This document shows positions 25,350-33,778 of a stretch of 64,000 nt of DNA, piece by piece. The notes beneath the pieces were generated by a model. The model had not been told where the DNA came from. It saw only the letters and a list, made by a program, of their open reading frames with translations, and ran no database searches. How positions within the stretch are numbered: position 1 is the stretch's first letter; every line of letters starts with the position of its first letter. Both the position numbers and the translations under genes were made by a program. The stretch is from Gp6-AA40 sp035492455 (GTDB taxonomy: Bacteria; Acidobacteriota; Vicinamibacteria; Vicinamibacterales; UBA2999): assembly GCA_035492455.1 (NCBI GenBank), contig DATJJE010000070.1, positions 62,001 to 126,000 on the forward strand. The letters run 5' to 3'.

Positions 25350-27653
25350 TCAGAACGCCATCATGTAGGTCATCTTCGCAATCAGCGAGCGATCCTGCAT
25401 CAGGCCCGTGTGCTCGTCCCGGTGCTCGTTGTAGACGAAGAAAATGTCGCTCAGCGGACGATGGATCACATTGAAACGGATGTTCGAGCTGAGCTGATGC
25501 GTGTCGGTGCTGTATTGCAGCAGCGCGTTGAGAAACATCTTCGTATTGAAGTTGTAGTTGACGCGCGCGGTCGTCAGCGTCGACAGATACGACACCGTCG
25601 GCAGCGAGATGTCGTTCCACTGCATCGTGAGCGTCGCGTTCATCTTCTCGTTCGGCCGGAATTCGGGACCGAACGCATACGACCGGCGATAGCCGCCGTA
25701 GAACGGACCGATGCTGTAGCGGAAGTTCGACGCCAGACGTGAGGCACCGTTGGTTCGGTAGTAGAAGAAGTACTCGTTGTACTCGTAGCGGCCCGGAAGG
25801 ATGCGGGCGCCACGCGCGTTGTTCAGCACGAACGGCGCGCGAATGACCTCAACATTCGTATTGATGCCAGGCTCGATGCCCGCGCCGTCGGACAGGTTGA
25901 TCGACAGGTGGAAGTCTTGCTGCCGCTGGTCGAGCGCATTGCCGTCGAGACGGTTTGACTGCTGCATAATCCAGTGAGGACCGACTTCACGGATGTAGTG
26001 CGGCAGCCATTTCGGCCGGAGCGATCGCCAGATCTGTGTGTAGGTGTCGCGAACGCCGACGCGCGGAACGAAGCCGAGCTCGTCGTTGAAACCATCGCCG
26101 ATAGTTGTATAGCGCAGCGTTGTGCGCCACTGCCGGTTGGTGAACTGGACGTTGCCTCGCGCCGTAATTGAATTGGCTCTTGGCGCCGTGAGCTGGAGCG
26201 GCGAAAACGACTTCGCGGCGAACCCGGTGAGTTGCAAGTTGCCGAAGCGGAAGTTCGCGTCGGCCCCGGCGAGGCGGTTGAAATTCGGACCGTTCACTTC
26301 CTTGTCGAGCACGATCGCGCCGATATCGGAGTTGGCGAACACATCGCGGCGAAGGCGGATCGCCGAGAAGTTCGTCGCGGGAAAGCCGCTGTCCTCACGC
26401 TGCTGGATGTTCAGCAGGCCAATCGAGTAGGCGCCCTGTCGGCCGCTCAGGCGCGTGCCACCGAGAATCGGCAGCGAGTTGCCGCTATCGGACAGACCGA
26501 TGCGTCGCGTGAAGAACATTCGCAGGTCCTGCGGCTGATTGCCGCGGCCGCCAAATGCGTTGTTGCCGCCTCCGCCCCCGCTGTCATTGCCGAAGGCGAA
26601 CAACCCCTGGTTTTCCAAAAAGAAGTCGCGCTTTTCGGGAAAGAAAAGGCTGAAGCGGGTGAGATTGACCTGCTGCTCGTCGGCTTCGACCTGCGAGAAA
26701 TCGGTGTTCACCGTGAAGTCCCAGACGAGGCCGCTGGTTACGCCGTACTTCACGTCGACGCCGGCCTGCGCATCGCCGGACATCGATGACGTCGAGACAC
26801 GACTGCCGCTGGTGAGACCGTAGGGCTTGACGCGGATGTTCTTGCCGGCGTGCACGCCGCGCAGCCCCTCGAGCGTTCCAGCCATCGAGATGCGCTCGAT
26901 GTCGTAGATGCGCGGCAGCGGCGCCCAGTAGCTATCCTCGTTCAGCCGGCGCATTTTGCGCTGGAAGTTGATACCCCAGACCTGCTCGTCGTCGCCGCTG
27001 AACTTCAATGTTCGGAATGGAATCCAGATTTCGGCAACCCAGCCGTTTTCGGTCATCTGCGTCTTCACGTCCCAGATGCCATCCCAGTTCGCGTTGTTGT
27101 CGCGTCCTTCGCCGGCTACCTGTGAGTCCCACTTGGCGCCAGCAGGATTGGTCATGAATTCGTAACCATTGCGGCCATCGTGGAAGGTGTCGAGGACGAT
27201 GCGGAAACCGTCGTTGCCGTCCTTGTTGTAGTCCTTCTTCAGGTCGTTGAGAACGATCTTCGACGGTTCCATGTCGTGTGCGAACACGCCGAAGTAGAGC
27301 GCGTCATCGGTATAGAGCACGCGCACATCAGTGTCGTACGTCGCCGGGTTGCCTTCGTGCGGATCGTTCTGAATGAACCCGTTGGCGATGGGCGCTTCGC
27401 TCCACGCCGGCTCATCGAGCGCTCCGTCGAGCGAAATGGAGCCGCTGGCGCGAATCGCCGTGATGCGCTTCTCGAGGTGAATCGTGTCGTAGTTGATCAC
27501 CTCGGACGGGGGCCTGGCGGCTGGACGGGCCGCGGCGTCAGGCCGCCCGGCGGCGGGGATAGCGGCGGTCCCGGTGGCGATGTTTTGTCCGATGGCGTTT
27601 CCGGCGAAGAGCACAACTATGGCGAAAGCGTACGGCGCGACGAATCGGTGCAT
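25350..27653 (-). CDS. DUF5916 outer-membrane protein with N-terminal CBM9-like domain
   Basis: This 767-residue protein has a signal peptide (cleavage after AIGQ), a CBM9-like domain (SISLDGALDEPAWSEAPIA through WVAEIWIPFRTLKF, residues about 70-240) and a DUF5916 barrel-like region (FFPEKRDFFLENQGLF, FFTRRIGLS) to the C terminus, which ends in an aromatic strand (AKMTYMMAF). Such proteins are abundant in Acidobacteriota and Bacteroidota and are thought to bind or import glycans or other ligands. It converges on the DUF1624 gene, stop to stop, without a gap. A perfect -10 box (TATAAT) lies upstream. Confidence 0.88.
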   Translation of the reverse strand: MHRFVAPYAFAIVVLFAGNAIGQNIATGTAAIPAAGRPDAAARPAARPPSEVINYDTIHLEKRITAIRASGSISLDGALDEPAWSEAPIANGFIQNDPHEGNPATYDTDVRVLYTDDALYFGVFAHDMEPSKIVLNDLKKDYNKDGNDGFRIVLDTFHDGRNGYEFMTNPAGAKWDSQVAGEGRDNNANWDGIWDVKTQMTENGWVAEIWIPFRTLKFSGDDEQVWGINFQRKMRRLNEDSYWAPLPRIYDIERISMAGTLEGLRGVHAGKNIRVKPYGLTSGSRVSTSSMSGDAQAGVDVKYGVTSGLVWDFTVNTDFSQVEADEQQVNLTRFSLFFPEKRDFFLENQGLFAFGNDSGGGGGNNAFGGRGNQPQDLRMFFTRRIGLSDSGNSLPILGGTRLSGRQGAYSIGLLNIQQREDSGFPATNFSAIRLRRDVFANSDIGAIVLDKEVNGPNFNRLAGADANFRFGNLQLTGFAAKSFSPLQLTAPRANSITARGNVQFTNRQWRTTLRYTTIGDGFNDELGFVPRVGVRDTYTQIWRSLRPKWLPHYIREVGPHWIMQQSNRLDGNALDQRQQDFHLSINLSDGAGIEPGINTNVEVIRAPFVLNNARGARILPGRYEYNEYFFYYRTNGASRLASNFRYSIGPFYGGYRRSYAFGPEFRPNEKMNATLTMQWNDISLPTVSYLSTLTTARVNYNFNTKMFLNALLQYSTDTHQLSSNIRFNVIHRPLSDIFFVYNEHRDEHTGLMQDRSLIAKMTYMMAF

Positions 27654-27664
27654 GGGAAGCGGAA

Positions 27665-27670
27665 ATTATA
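27665..27670 (-). promoter_or_regulatory. -10 box of the DUF5916 gene
   Basis: On the minus strand this is a perfect TATAAT, 11 bases before the ATG at 27653, so the leader is very short. A weak -35 (TTTTGA) stands 17 bases further upstream. Confidence 0.5.
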
Positions 27671-27747
27671 CTTTGTAAGTATCTGCTTCAAAAGGAGATT
27701 TGCCTCATGTAGGGCGATGAAACCGCGAAAAGAAGTGCAAAAAATCA

Positions 27748-27777
27748 TTGAGATTCGCGCGGGCAGATGACTACAAT
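27748..27777 (+). promoter_or_regulatory. Sigma-70-type promoter of the DGQHR gene
   Basis: TTGAGA (27748-27753) and TACAAT (27772-27777) are separated by 18 bases in an AT-richer stretch, about 40 bases before the Shine-Dalgarno GGAGGGG and the ATG at 27826. Confidence 0.5.
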
Positions 27778-27825
27778 TCGCAGCTTTCCTAAGCCGCGTC
27801 GGGCGGTCCAGGAGGGGAAACCGGA

Positions 27826-28959
27826 ATGATCAACGTGGCTGCGATCCGGATGCAGCAGTTTGGCGTGCAGTTCTACCAGGCGGCGCTCACCGCCGAGGAC
27901 ATCGACAAGCTCGTACGCTTCGAGGTGCTCAGCTACGGCGATTCAGGACAACAGCCGGTGCGGGGCGGCAAGAAGAAGGCGCCGTCGAAGGTGAACTGGG
28001 ACCTCCTCGAGCGAAGGATTGCCTCGAGCGAGAAAGCGTATCAGCGCCAAATCATCCGGCGAAAGATCGACGAACTCGTCGCCTACTACGAGCAATGCCG
28101 CCAGGCCCAGGATCTGCCGTCGATTCCAGGCGCCGTGATTATCTCGTGCGACGAAAAGTTGGCGTTCGAGCCGGTGGACGGCGGATCTTCGGTCGGTCGC
28201 CTGAAGGTTCCGGAGCGCGAAGGGATCCTGCGAGCCATTGACGGCCAGCACCGCCTGCTGGCGCTGCACGCGGACATCGACAACATCCGCGACCACGATT
28301 TCACGGTCCCCGCGATTATTTTCGACCGTGTGCCCGAAGATCACATCGTGCAGATGTTTGTCACGATCAATGCGAAGCATACGCGCCTCAATGCGTCGCA
28401 TCTAGTCAGTCTGTCGGGCCGGCAGCTCTATCGCGACGATGCGCTCGCGGCGGCACATGACGTAGTTCGCGCGCTCAACGACAAGGAAGACTCGCCGCTG
28501 CACGGAGAAATCAAGCTGCTCGGCGTCGGCCGTGGCCGTGTGGCGCAGGCGCCGATCGCGCAGGAACTGAAAAAGCTGTTCGGCGGTGACGCCTTCGGCG
28601 GGCCGCGTAAATCGGCGGATTTCCGCGAGGAAAGCAAGCGCTTCTTCGTGAACTATTTCAAGCAGATCTCGATGGTTTTCGGCGCCGCGTGGGGCGGCCG
28701 CAAATACAGCATCAAGACGGCCACGGCACTCCGCGCATTCATCCGCGTGTCGCCGGATGTGGTACGGCGCCTTGATCAGGATCACGCCGATCGCGGCGAC
28801 TACCGGGCCATCGGTCGCGTCATCGCGCCGTGGGGCCGTCGCATCGGCGACCTGAGATTTGAAACGGAAGGCGCGTGGAAGCGTAGCGGTACCACCGTCG
28901 AAACGCTGGCGCGCGAGCTCAAGCTGGCCTTGGAATACCCGGAAGGCGCAGGGGTCTAA
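27826..28959 (+). CDS. DGQHR-domain protein (DndB-like), stand-alone
   Basis: This 377-residue protein carries the exact DGQHR signature in GILRAIDGQHRLLAL (near residue 143), followed by IIFDRVPEDHIVQMFVTINAKHT, the DGQHR/ParB-like core known from DndB, which governs DNA phosphorothioation. No dndA, C, D, E or restriction genes lie nearby; its neighbours are a DUF5916 protein and 5-oxoprolinase subunit A. It has its own promoter and a good ribosome-binding site. A DNA-linked regulatory or housekeeping role is possible but unproven. Confidence 0.8.
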   Translation: MINVAAIRMQQFGVQFYQAALTAEDIDKLVRFEVLSYGDSGQQPVRGGKKKAPSKVNWDLLERRIASSEKAYQRQIIRRKIDELVAYYEQCRQAQDLPSIPGAVIISCDEKLAFEPVDGGSSVGRLKVPEREGILRAIDGQHRLLALHADIDNIRDHDFTVPAIIFDRVPEDHIVQMFVTINAKHTRLNASHLVSLSGRQLYRDDALAAAHDVVRALNDKEDSPLHGEIKLLGVGRGRVAQAPIAQELKKLFGGDAFGGPRKSADFREESKRFFVNYFKQISMVFGAAWGGRKYSIKTATALRAFIRVSPDVVRRLDQDHADRGDYRAIGRVIAPWGRRIGDLRFETEGAWKRSGTTVETLARELKLALEYPEGAGV

Positions 28960-29166
28960 AAAACAAAACCCACCGTCGCGCTTTCGCGCTCCGGTGGGTA
29001 AACCGGATAGGGCGCCCGAAGGCGCCCCTTCCTGGTAGTCGACCTGGCTCCCCCCAGCATTTACGGCGCCCTGCCGTAAACCACAGGCCGACGGGCCGTC
29101 CTCAGGGCAACGGATGTGCCGGTCAGATTCCCGAGCAAAATCGCACTTCCAGCCGACGGCCGGTTT
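28958..29166 (-). ncRNA. Candidate structured RNA on the minus strand, ending at an intrinsic terminator
   Basis: Read on the minus strand, CCGGTTT/AAACCGG (29160-29166 with 29000-29006) can close a rod of about 165 bases that contains a perfect 8-bp hairpin (29060-29080) and a perfect 7-bp hairpin with a tetraloop (29010-29027). A terminator hairpin and U run follow. No minus-strand gene reads into it, so the terminator needs its own transcript. The closed-rod shape recalls 6S RNA, but I cannot establish a family. The same DNA could instead be a plus-strand leader of the YcsF gene. Confidence 0.4.
28969..28998 (-). terminator. Intrinsic terminator, minus strand
   Basis: Stem CCCACCG/CGGTGGG plus an inner GCGC/GCGC stem, separated by a symmetric TC bulge, with a 4-base loop. 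On the minus strand it is followed directly by TTTTGTTTTTT (28958-28968). On the plus strand no T run follows, although it sits just after the DGQHR stop. Confidence 0.7.
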
Positions 29167-29212
29167 CAGGAATGTGGGAAGAATTACAAGGGTGTTCAGA
29201 GATACGTCAGAA

Positions 29213-29944
29213 ATGGCCGTCGATCTCAACGCCGACGTCGGCGAGGAGTGTGGACAGGATGCCGCCCTTATGCGGTGCATCTCGTCGGCGAACGTGGCGT
29301 GCGGATTACATGCTGGTAATCGCGCGGTCATGCGCGAGACCGTCCTGCTTGCACAGAAGTTTGGCGTCGCGGTCGGCGCGCACCCGGGTTTCGATGATCG
29401 CCATCACTTCGGACGTCGCGATCTGCACCTCTCCCCGGAGCAAATTACCGCCCTCGTCGTGCAGCAGATCGAAGTGCTTGCGGAAATTGCCGTCAATTAT
29501 GGTATCCGCCTGCAGCACGTCAAACCGCACGGCGCGCTATACAACATCGCCGTTCGGGACCGGACCGTCGCAGAAGCAATCGCACTCGCCACCGCATCGG
29601 TGGACAGCGCATTGATCATCATGGGGCTGCCCGGGTCGGAGCTGGTGGTCGCGGCGCACGCGGCAGGGCTGACCGCCGCGCGTGAGGCATTCGCAGATCG
29701 CGCTTACCGTGCTGACGGCACTCTGGTGCCGCGCACCGAGCCGGGGGCCGTCATTCACGATCCCGACGAGGTCCTGGCCCGTGTCGTGCCGCTTGCCCGG
29801 AGAGCCGACGTCGACACCATCTGCTTGCACGGCGATACGCCTGGCGCAGCGGAACTGGCGTTACGCGTCCGCGCCGAACTCCAGACGGCGAACATTGCGG
29901 TGACGAGTCTATCCGCGGCGCTCGGCAACCAGCGCCCGTCGTAA
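29213..29944 (+). CDS. pxpA: 5-oxoprolinase subunit A (LamB/YcsF family)
   Basis: This 243-residue protein is of the usual YcsF length, with VDLNADVGEECGQDAALM, SSANVACGLHAGN, VGAHPGFDDR and HVKPHGALYN, all family blocks of PxpA. With PxpB and PxpC it forms the ATP-dependent enzyme that opens 5-oxoproline to glutamate. Those partners are not adjacent here. The start at 29213 begins the conserved region; no strong ribosome-binding site is seen. It converges on fadD with a 36-base overlap. Confidence 0.9.
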   Translation: MAVDLNADVGEECGQDAALMRCISSANVACGLHAGNRAVMRETVLLAQKFGVAVGAHPGFDDRHHFGRRDLHLSPEQITALVVQQIEVLAEIAVNYGIRLQHVKPHGALYNIAVRDRTVAEAIALATASVDSALIIMGLPGSELVVAAHAAGLTAAREAFADRAYRADGTLVPRTEPGAVIHDPDEVLARVVPLARRADVDTICLHGDTPGAAELALRVRAELQTANIAVTSLSAALGNQRPS

Positions 29945-31600
29945 CACCTTTCCGACCATCGTCTTCGGCAGCTCGGATCGGAATTCGACCTGTGCGGGCA
30001 CCTTGTAGGGCGCGAGACGCTCGCGGCAGTACATGCGCAGCTCTTCGGCCGTCGCGCTCTGACCAGGTTTCAATACCACCCAGGCATGGGCGACCTCACC
30101 CTTGGTCGCGTCGGGCACACCGGCTACGCCGACTTCCAGCACGGCGGGATGTGTTGCCAGTACTTCCTCGATCTCGCGCGGCCACACCTGGTAGCCGCTG
30201 GTCTTGAGCAGGTCCTTCTTCCGATCGACGATGAAGATGAAGCCGTCGGCGTCCATGCGCGCGAGATCGCCGGTGTGCACCCATGGTCCGCCGGGGCCGT
30301 GCGTTCGCAGCGTGTCGGCCGTCTCTTTCGGGTTGTTCCAGTACTCGACCATGTACTGCGGCGCGCGCAGGAGCATCTCTCCAACTTCATCGACACCCAT
30401 CTCGCGCTCGCCATCGTCCGCGTCCACGATGCGCACTTCGACGTCGGGCAGCGGCACGCCAATCGAGCCGATCTTGTTCGTGCCCTGCACCGGGTTGACG
30501 CAGCACGCCATCATCCCTTCCGTCAGAGAGTAGCCTTCAACGATCCGCGCCCCGGTCGCTGCTTCGAACTGCCGCTTCGTCTCGGCCATCAGCGCCGCTG
30601 CGCCCGAGAAGCACAACTTGATCGAGCTCAGATCGACTTTGCCGGCGCGCACGTGCGGATGATTGAGAATGGCGGTGTAGAGCGTCGGCACGCCATTGAA
30701 GAACGCCGGTCTGTCGTGGCGGATTGTCTTCAACAGATCGTTGATGTCGCGCGGATTCGGCACGAGCGACAGCGGATTCGGTCCGGTGAACGCGAGCGGC
30801 TGCACGCCGACGTTGGCGTAGACGTGGAAAAGCGGCAGCGGCAGCATGATCGAGTCGATCCACGGTCGCTTGGCGGACTTCGTCCACTCGTACAACTGCA
30901 TGCCTGCTGCGACGTAATGCCGGTGGAGGCCAACAACGCCCTTCGGCGTTCCGGTCGTTCCGCCGCTCGACAGGATCACTGCTCGGTCGTCGCCACTGAC
31001 CACGGCTGCCGTCGGCTTTGCGCCGCGATGCTGCGTCATCAGCTCCTGCAGCCAGTGATCGCCGTGCGCAATGGAGATGCGGTGCCCGGTCTGCTTCTCC
31101 TTGAAGAGCGTGAACAGAAGGCGGAGCACCGGCGGCAGGTACTCCTTGATTGACGTGGCGATGACGTTGCGAACGCTGGTCCTCGGCTGAACGTCTTTCA
31201 GGCGCGCATAGAAGGGGGTGAGCGTAATGACGGTCTCAGCGCCATTCGCTTGCAGCGCGTTTTCGAGCTCACGCTCGCTATAGGTAGGGTTGATCGGACA
31301 GACGATGGCACCAAGCTTCCATGCACCGAATTCGGCGAGAAAGAACTGCGGCGCGTTGGGAAGAATCAGCGCGACGCGATCGCCGTGTCTGACACCGAGG
31401 GCAGCGAGCGCCACGGCAAAGGCGTCGCTTTCGCGATGCAGCTGTGCGTATGAAACCTTCGTGCCTTTGAAGAGCAGCGCCGGCCTTCCGCCGCTCTCGC
31501 GTGCGAGCGACGCCAGGTAGTCAATAAGGGTTTTGTCGGGGTATGGCTCCAGCGAATGGGCGACGTCCGGGTCGTACTGCTGCAGCCACCGTTTGTTCAC
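29909..31600 (-). CDS. fadD: Long-chain acyl-CoA synthetase
   Basis: This 563-residue AMP-forming enzyme has the ATP loop ILSSGGTTGTPKG, the adenylate motif EGYSLTE, HTGDLARMDADGFIFIVDRKKD and the catalytic Lys region ELPKTMVGKVLRR near the C terminus. It activates long-chain fatty acids to CoA thioesters through acyl adenylates. I chose the GTG at 31600, which overlaps the argF stop as GTGA; the frame upstream is Arg/Ser-rich and out of family. It is thus translationally coupled to the arginine operon, an odd place for a fatty-acid gene. Confidence 0.93.
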   Translation of the reverse strand: MNKRWLQQYDPDVAHSLEPYPDKTLIDYLASLARESGGRPALLFKGTKVSYAQLHRESDAFAVALAALGVRHGDRVALILPNAPQFFLAEFGAWKLGAIVCPINPTYSERELENALQANGAETVITLTPFYARLKDVQPRTSVRNVIATSIKEYLPPVLRLLFTLFKEKQTGHRISIAHGDHWLQELMTQHRGAKPTAAVVSGDDRAVILSSGGTTGTPKGVVGLHRHYVAAGMQLYEWTKSAKRPWIDSIMLPLPLFHVYANVGVQPLAFTGPNPLSLVPNPRDINDLLKTIRHDRPAFFNGVPTLYTAILNHPHVRAGKVDLSSIKLCFSGAAALMAETKRQFEAATGARIVEGYSLTEGMMACCVNPVQGTNKIGSIGVPLPDVEVRIVDADDGEREMGVDEVGEMLLRAPQYMVEYWNNPKETADTLRTHGPGGPWVHTGDLARMDADGFIFIVDRKKDLLKTSGYQVWPREIEEVLATHPAVLEVGVAGVPDATKGEVAHAWVVLKPGQSATAEELRMYCRERLAPYKVPAQVEFRSELPKTMVGKVLRRALVAERRG

Positions 31601-32523
31601 CCCAATAGCATTAGCAGAAGAGCCTTCTGCGTGTGCAGCCGATTCTCGGCCTGATCGAAAACGACGGAGGCGGGCGAATCGAGGACTTCGGACGTGACTT
31701 CCTCGCCGCGGTGCGCGGGAAGGCAATGCATGAACAACGCACCCGGCGCGGCGGCTTTCATGAGCTGTGGGTTTACCTGGTAGGGCGCGAAAATCTGCTT
31801 GCGGCGATCGGTCTCCCGCTCCTGTCCCATCGACGTCCAGACGTCGGTATAGATCGCGTCAACGCCGCGCACTGCCTCGCATGGGTCGTTGAACATTCGC
31901 AGCTCGGCGCCGTCGCGCGCCGCCCCGGCGGCGGATTTGACGACCTGCGGCGGAAGCTCGTAGCCGCGCGGCGAGGCGATATGAAACGGCAGGCCGAGCA
32001 GCGCCGAGGCATGCGCCAGGGATGTCGCGACGTTGTTGCCGTCGCCGACAAACGCGATACGGCGGCCGCGCATCGATCCCCAGCGCTCCTGCAGCGTCAT
32101 CATGTCGGCCAGTGCCTGGCAGGGATGCTGCTCGTCGCTGAGCGCGTTGACAACATGCAGATCGGGCGCCGCAGCGGCCATCGCGGCCGCTTTTTCCTGC
32201 GCATACGTCCGCACCACAAGCGCGTGCACCCATCGCTCCAGGTTGCGTGCGACGTCCTCGAGCGGCTCGCGTTGGCCGTCAGCGAACTCTGAGGGCACGT
32301 GCAGCGTCTCACCGCCCAGCTCTTTCACCGCGATCTCAAACGTCGAGCGCGTGCGCAGCGAAGGCTTTTCGAAGAGCATCGCGACGTGCTGGCCCGACAG
32401 TGTCGTCGCCGTCGGCGCCTGACGGCCAAGCCGTCGATCGGCTTTGATCTGCCGCGACAGCTCGAGCAGCCGCACGAGATCGCGCGACGACAGATCGAGG
32501 ACCGACAGGAAATCCTTCGTCAT
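31597..32523 (-). CDS. argF: Ornithine carbamoyltransferase, anabolic
   Basis: This 308-residue protein has the carbamoyl-phosphate motif FEKPSLRTRSTFE (S-x-R-T-R), HPCQALADM and the ornithine loop HCLPAHRGEEV. It makes citrulline from ornithine and carbamoyl phosphate. The HCLPAHRGEEV form and its place behind argJ mark it as the biosynthetic enzyme, in contrast to the catabolic paralogue at the window start. I chose the ATG at 32523 (MTKDFLSVLDLSS); an upstream ATG at 32559 would overlap argJ. Confidence 0.95.
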   Translation of the reverse strand: MTKDFLSVLDLSSRDLVRLLELSRQIKADRRLGRQAPTATTLSGQHVAMLFEKPSLRTRSTFEIAVKELGGETLHVPSEFADGQREPLEDVARNLERWVHALVVRTYAQEKAAAMAAAAPDLHVVNALSDEQHPCQALADMMTLQERWGSMRGRRIAFVGDGNNVATSLAHASALLGLPFHIASPRGYELPPQVVKSAAGAARDGAELRMFNDPCEAVRGVDAIYTDVWTSMGQERETDRRKQIFAPYQVNPQLMKAAAPGALFMHCLPAHRGEEVTSEVLDSPASVVFDQAENRLHTQKALLLMLLG

Positions 32524-32539
32524 CGCCACGCCGACCTCG

Positions 32540-33778
32540 TTAGGTCCGGTATTCGCCATTGATGCGCACGTACTCCGCGCTGAGATCGCAGCCCCAGATG
32601 GTGGCGCAGGCGGCGCCGCCGCCCAGACTTACTTCGATGTCCACCGTGTCGCGCTTGAGAATTTCAGCAGCCTTGGGCGACGACTCGTCGTGCGGCAAGC
32701 CATTTTCGAACAGCAGAATGCCGCCGACGCGCACGGTCACCTTTTGCATGTCGAACGTCACGCCAGACCGTCCCGCGGCGGCGACGATGCGGCCCCAGTT
32801 GGGATCTGCGCCGTGCACCGCCGTCTTGACGAGCGGTGAGTTGGCGATCGTGCGCGCCACCTGGCGCGCGTCATCGATGGTGCGTGCGTCGTACACGCTG
32901 ACCGCCATGACCTTCGTCGCGCCCTCGCCGCCTCGAACGATGCCGAGTGCAAGAGGTTCGGAAACCGACAGCAGGCCGTCGAGGAGCGCGGGATAGAGCT
33001 CCTCGTCAATGGCGGTGCCGCTGCTCCCCGATGCCATTGCAAACAGCGAGTCATTTGTCGAGCACTCGCCATCTACCGTGATTGCGTTGAAGGTGTCGCG
33101 CGCCGATTCGACGAGCGCGCGATGCAGCATCGCCGGCGGCACCTGCGCATCCGTGGTGATGAACCCGAGCATCGTCGCCATGTTCGGCTCGATCATTCCC
33201 GACCCCTTTGCCATCGCACCGACGACAAACGATCCGCGTGACGTCGTCACCCGGACCGAATGCTCTTTCGGGAATGGATCGGTGGTCATGATCGCCCGCG
33301 CCGCTTCGCCGCCGCTGCCGCGCGCGAGCGCCGAACACGCCTGCTGGATACCGGGAATGACGCGCTCCATCGGTAGTCCCACGCCAATGACGCCAGTCGA
33401 TGCAACGAGGACGTGCTCCGGCGGGCATCCCAGCGCGTCGGCCACTTGCTCGGTCATCCGCTTCGCATTCGCCAGTCCTTCGGCACCCGTGCACGCGTTT
33501 GCGCATCCGCTGTTGACGACGATGGCGCACCCAACGCCGTGCGTTGCTTCGAGGTGCTGCTTGGAAACAAGCACCGGCGCAGCCTGCGCGAGGTTCGTCG
33601 TGAAGATACCGGCCATCGAGGCGAACGTGTCCGTGGCGATGACAGCGAGGTCCAGGGCGCCGGGCTTTGCCTTGATCCCACAGTGCAGCGCCGCCGACTT
33701 GAAGCCGGTTGGCGCCGTGATTCCACCGTCAACAGGAGTGATGGAAGTCTGCCGCGCCGCCGGCATCACGTCAGCCAT
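32540..33778 (-). CDS. argJ: Bifunctional ornithine acetyltransferase / N-acetylglutamate synthase
   Basis: This 412-residue ArgJ precursor has the self-cleavage site in KGSGMIEPNMATMLGF, where Thr after Ala becomes the N-terminal nucleophile of the beta chain. CANACTG, ADPNWGRI and the C-terminal EYRT also fit. It transfers acetyl from N-acetylornithine to glutamate, recycling the acetyl group; some members also use acetyl-CoA. The locus has its own N-acetylglutamate synthase directly upstream, so ArgJ may only recycle. Its start overlaps that gene's end by 8 bases. Confidence 0.96.
   Translation of the reverse strand: MADVMPAARQTSITPVDGGITAPTGFKSAALHCGIKAKPGALDLAVIATDTFASMAGIFTTNLAQAAPVLVSKQHLEATHGVGCAIVVNSGCANACTGAEGLANAKRMTEQVADALGCPPEHVLVASTGVIGVGLPMERVIPGIQQACSALARGSGGEAARAIMTTDPFPKEHSVRVTTSRGSFVVGAMAKGSGMIEPNMATMLGFITTDAQVPPAMLHRALVESARDTFNAITVDGECSTNDSLFAMASGSSGTAIDEELYPALLDGLLSVSEPLALGIVRGGEGATKVMAVSVYDARTIDDARQVARTIANSPLVKTAVHGADPNWGRIVAAAGRSGVTFDMQKVTVRVGGILLFENGLPHDESSPKAAEILKRDTVDIEVSLGGGAACATIWGCDLSAEYVRINGEYRT

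Noticed and set aside
28402..29331. Minus-strand frame of 309 codons across the DGQHR 3' end and intergenic region
   Set aside because: It is a shadow of the DGQHR and PxpA frames with no recognisable motif and reads through the strong minus-strand terminator hairpin.
30086..31153. Plus-strand frame of 355 codons opposite fadD
   Set aside because: His/Arg-rich translation typical of an antisense frame in GC-rich DNA; fadD motifs on the minus strand are unambiguous.
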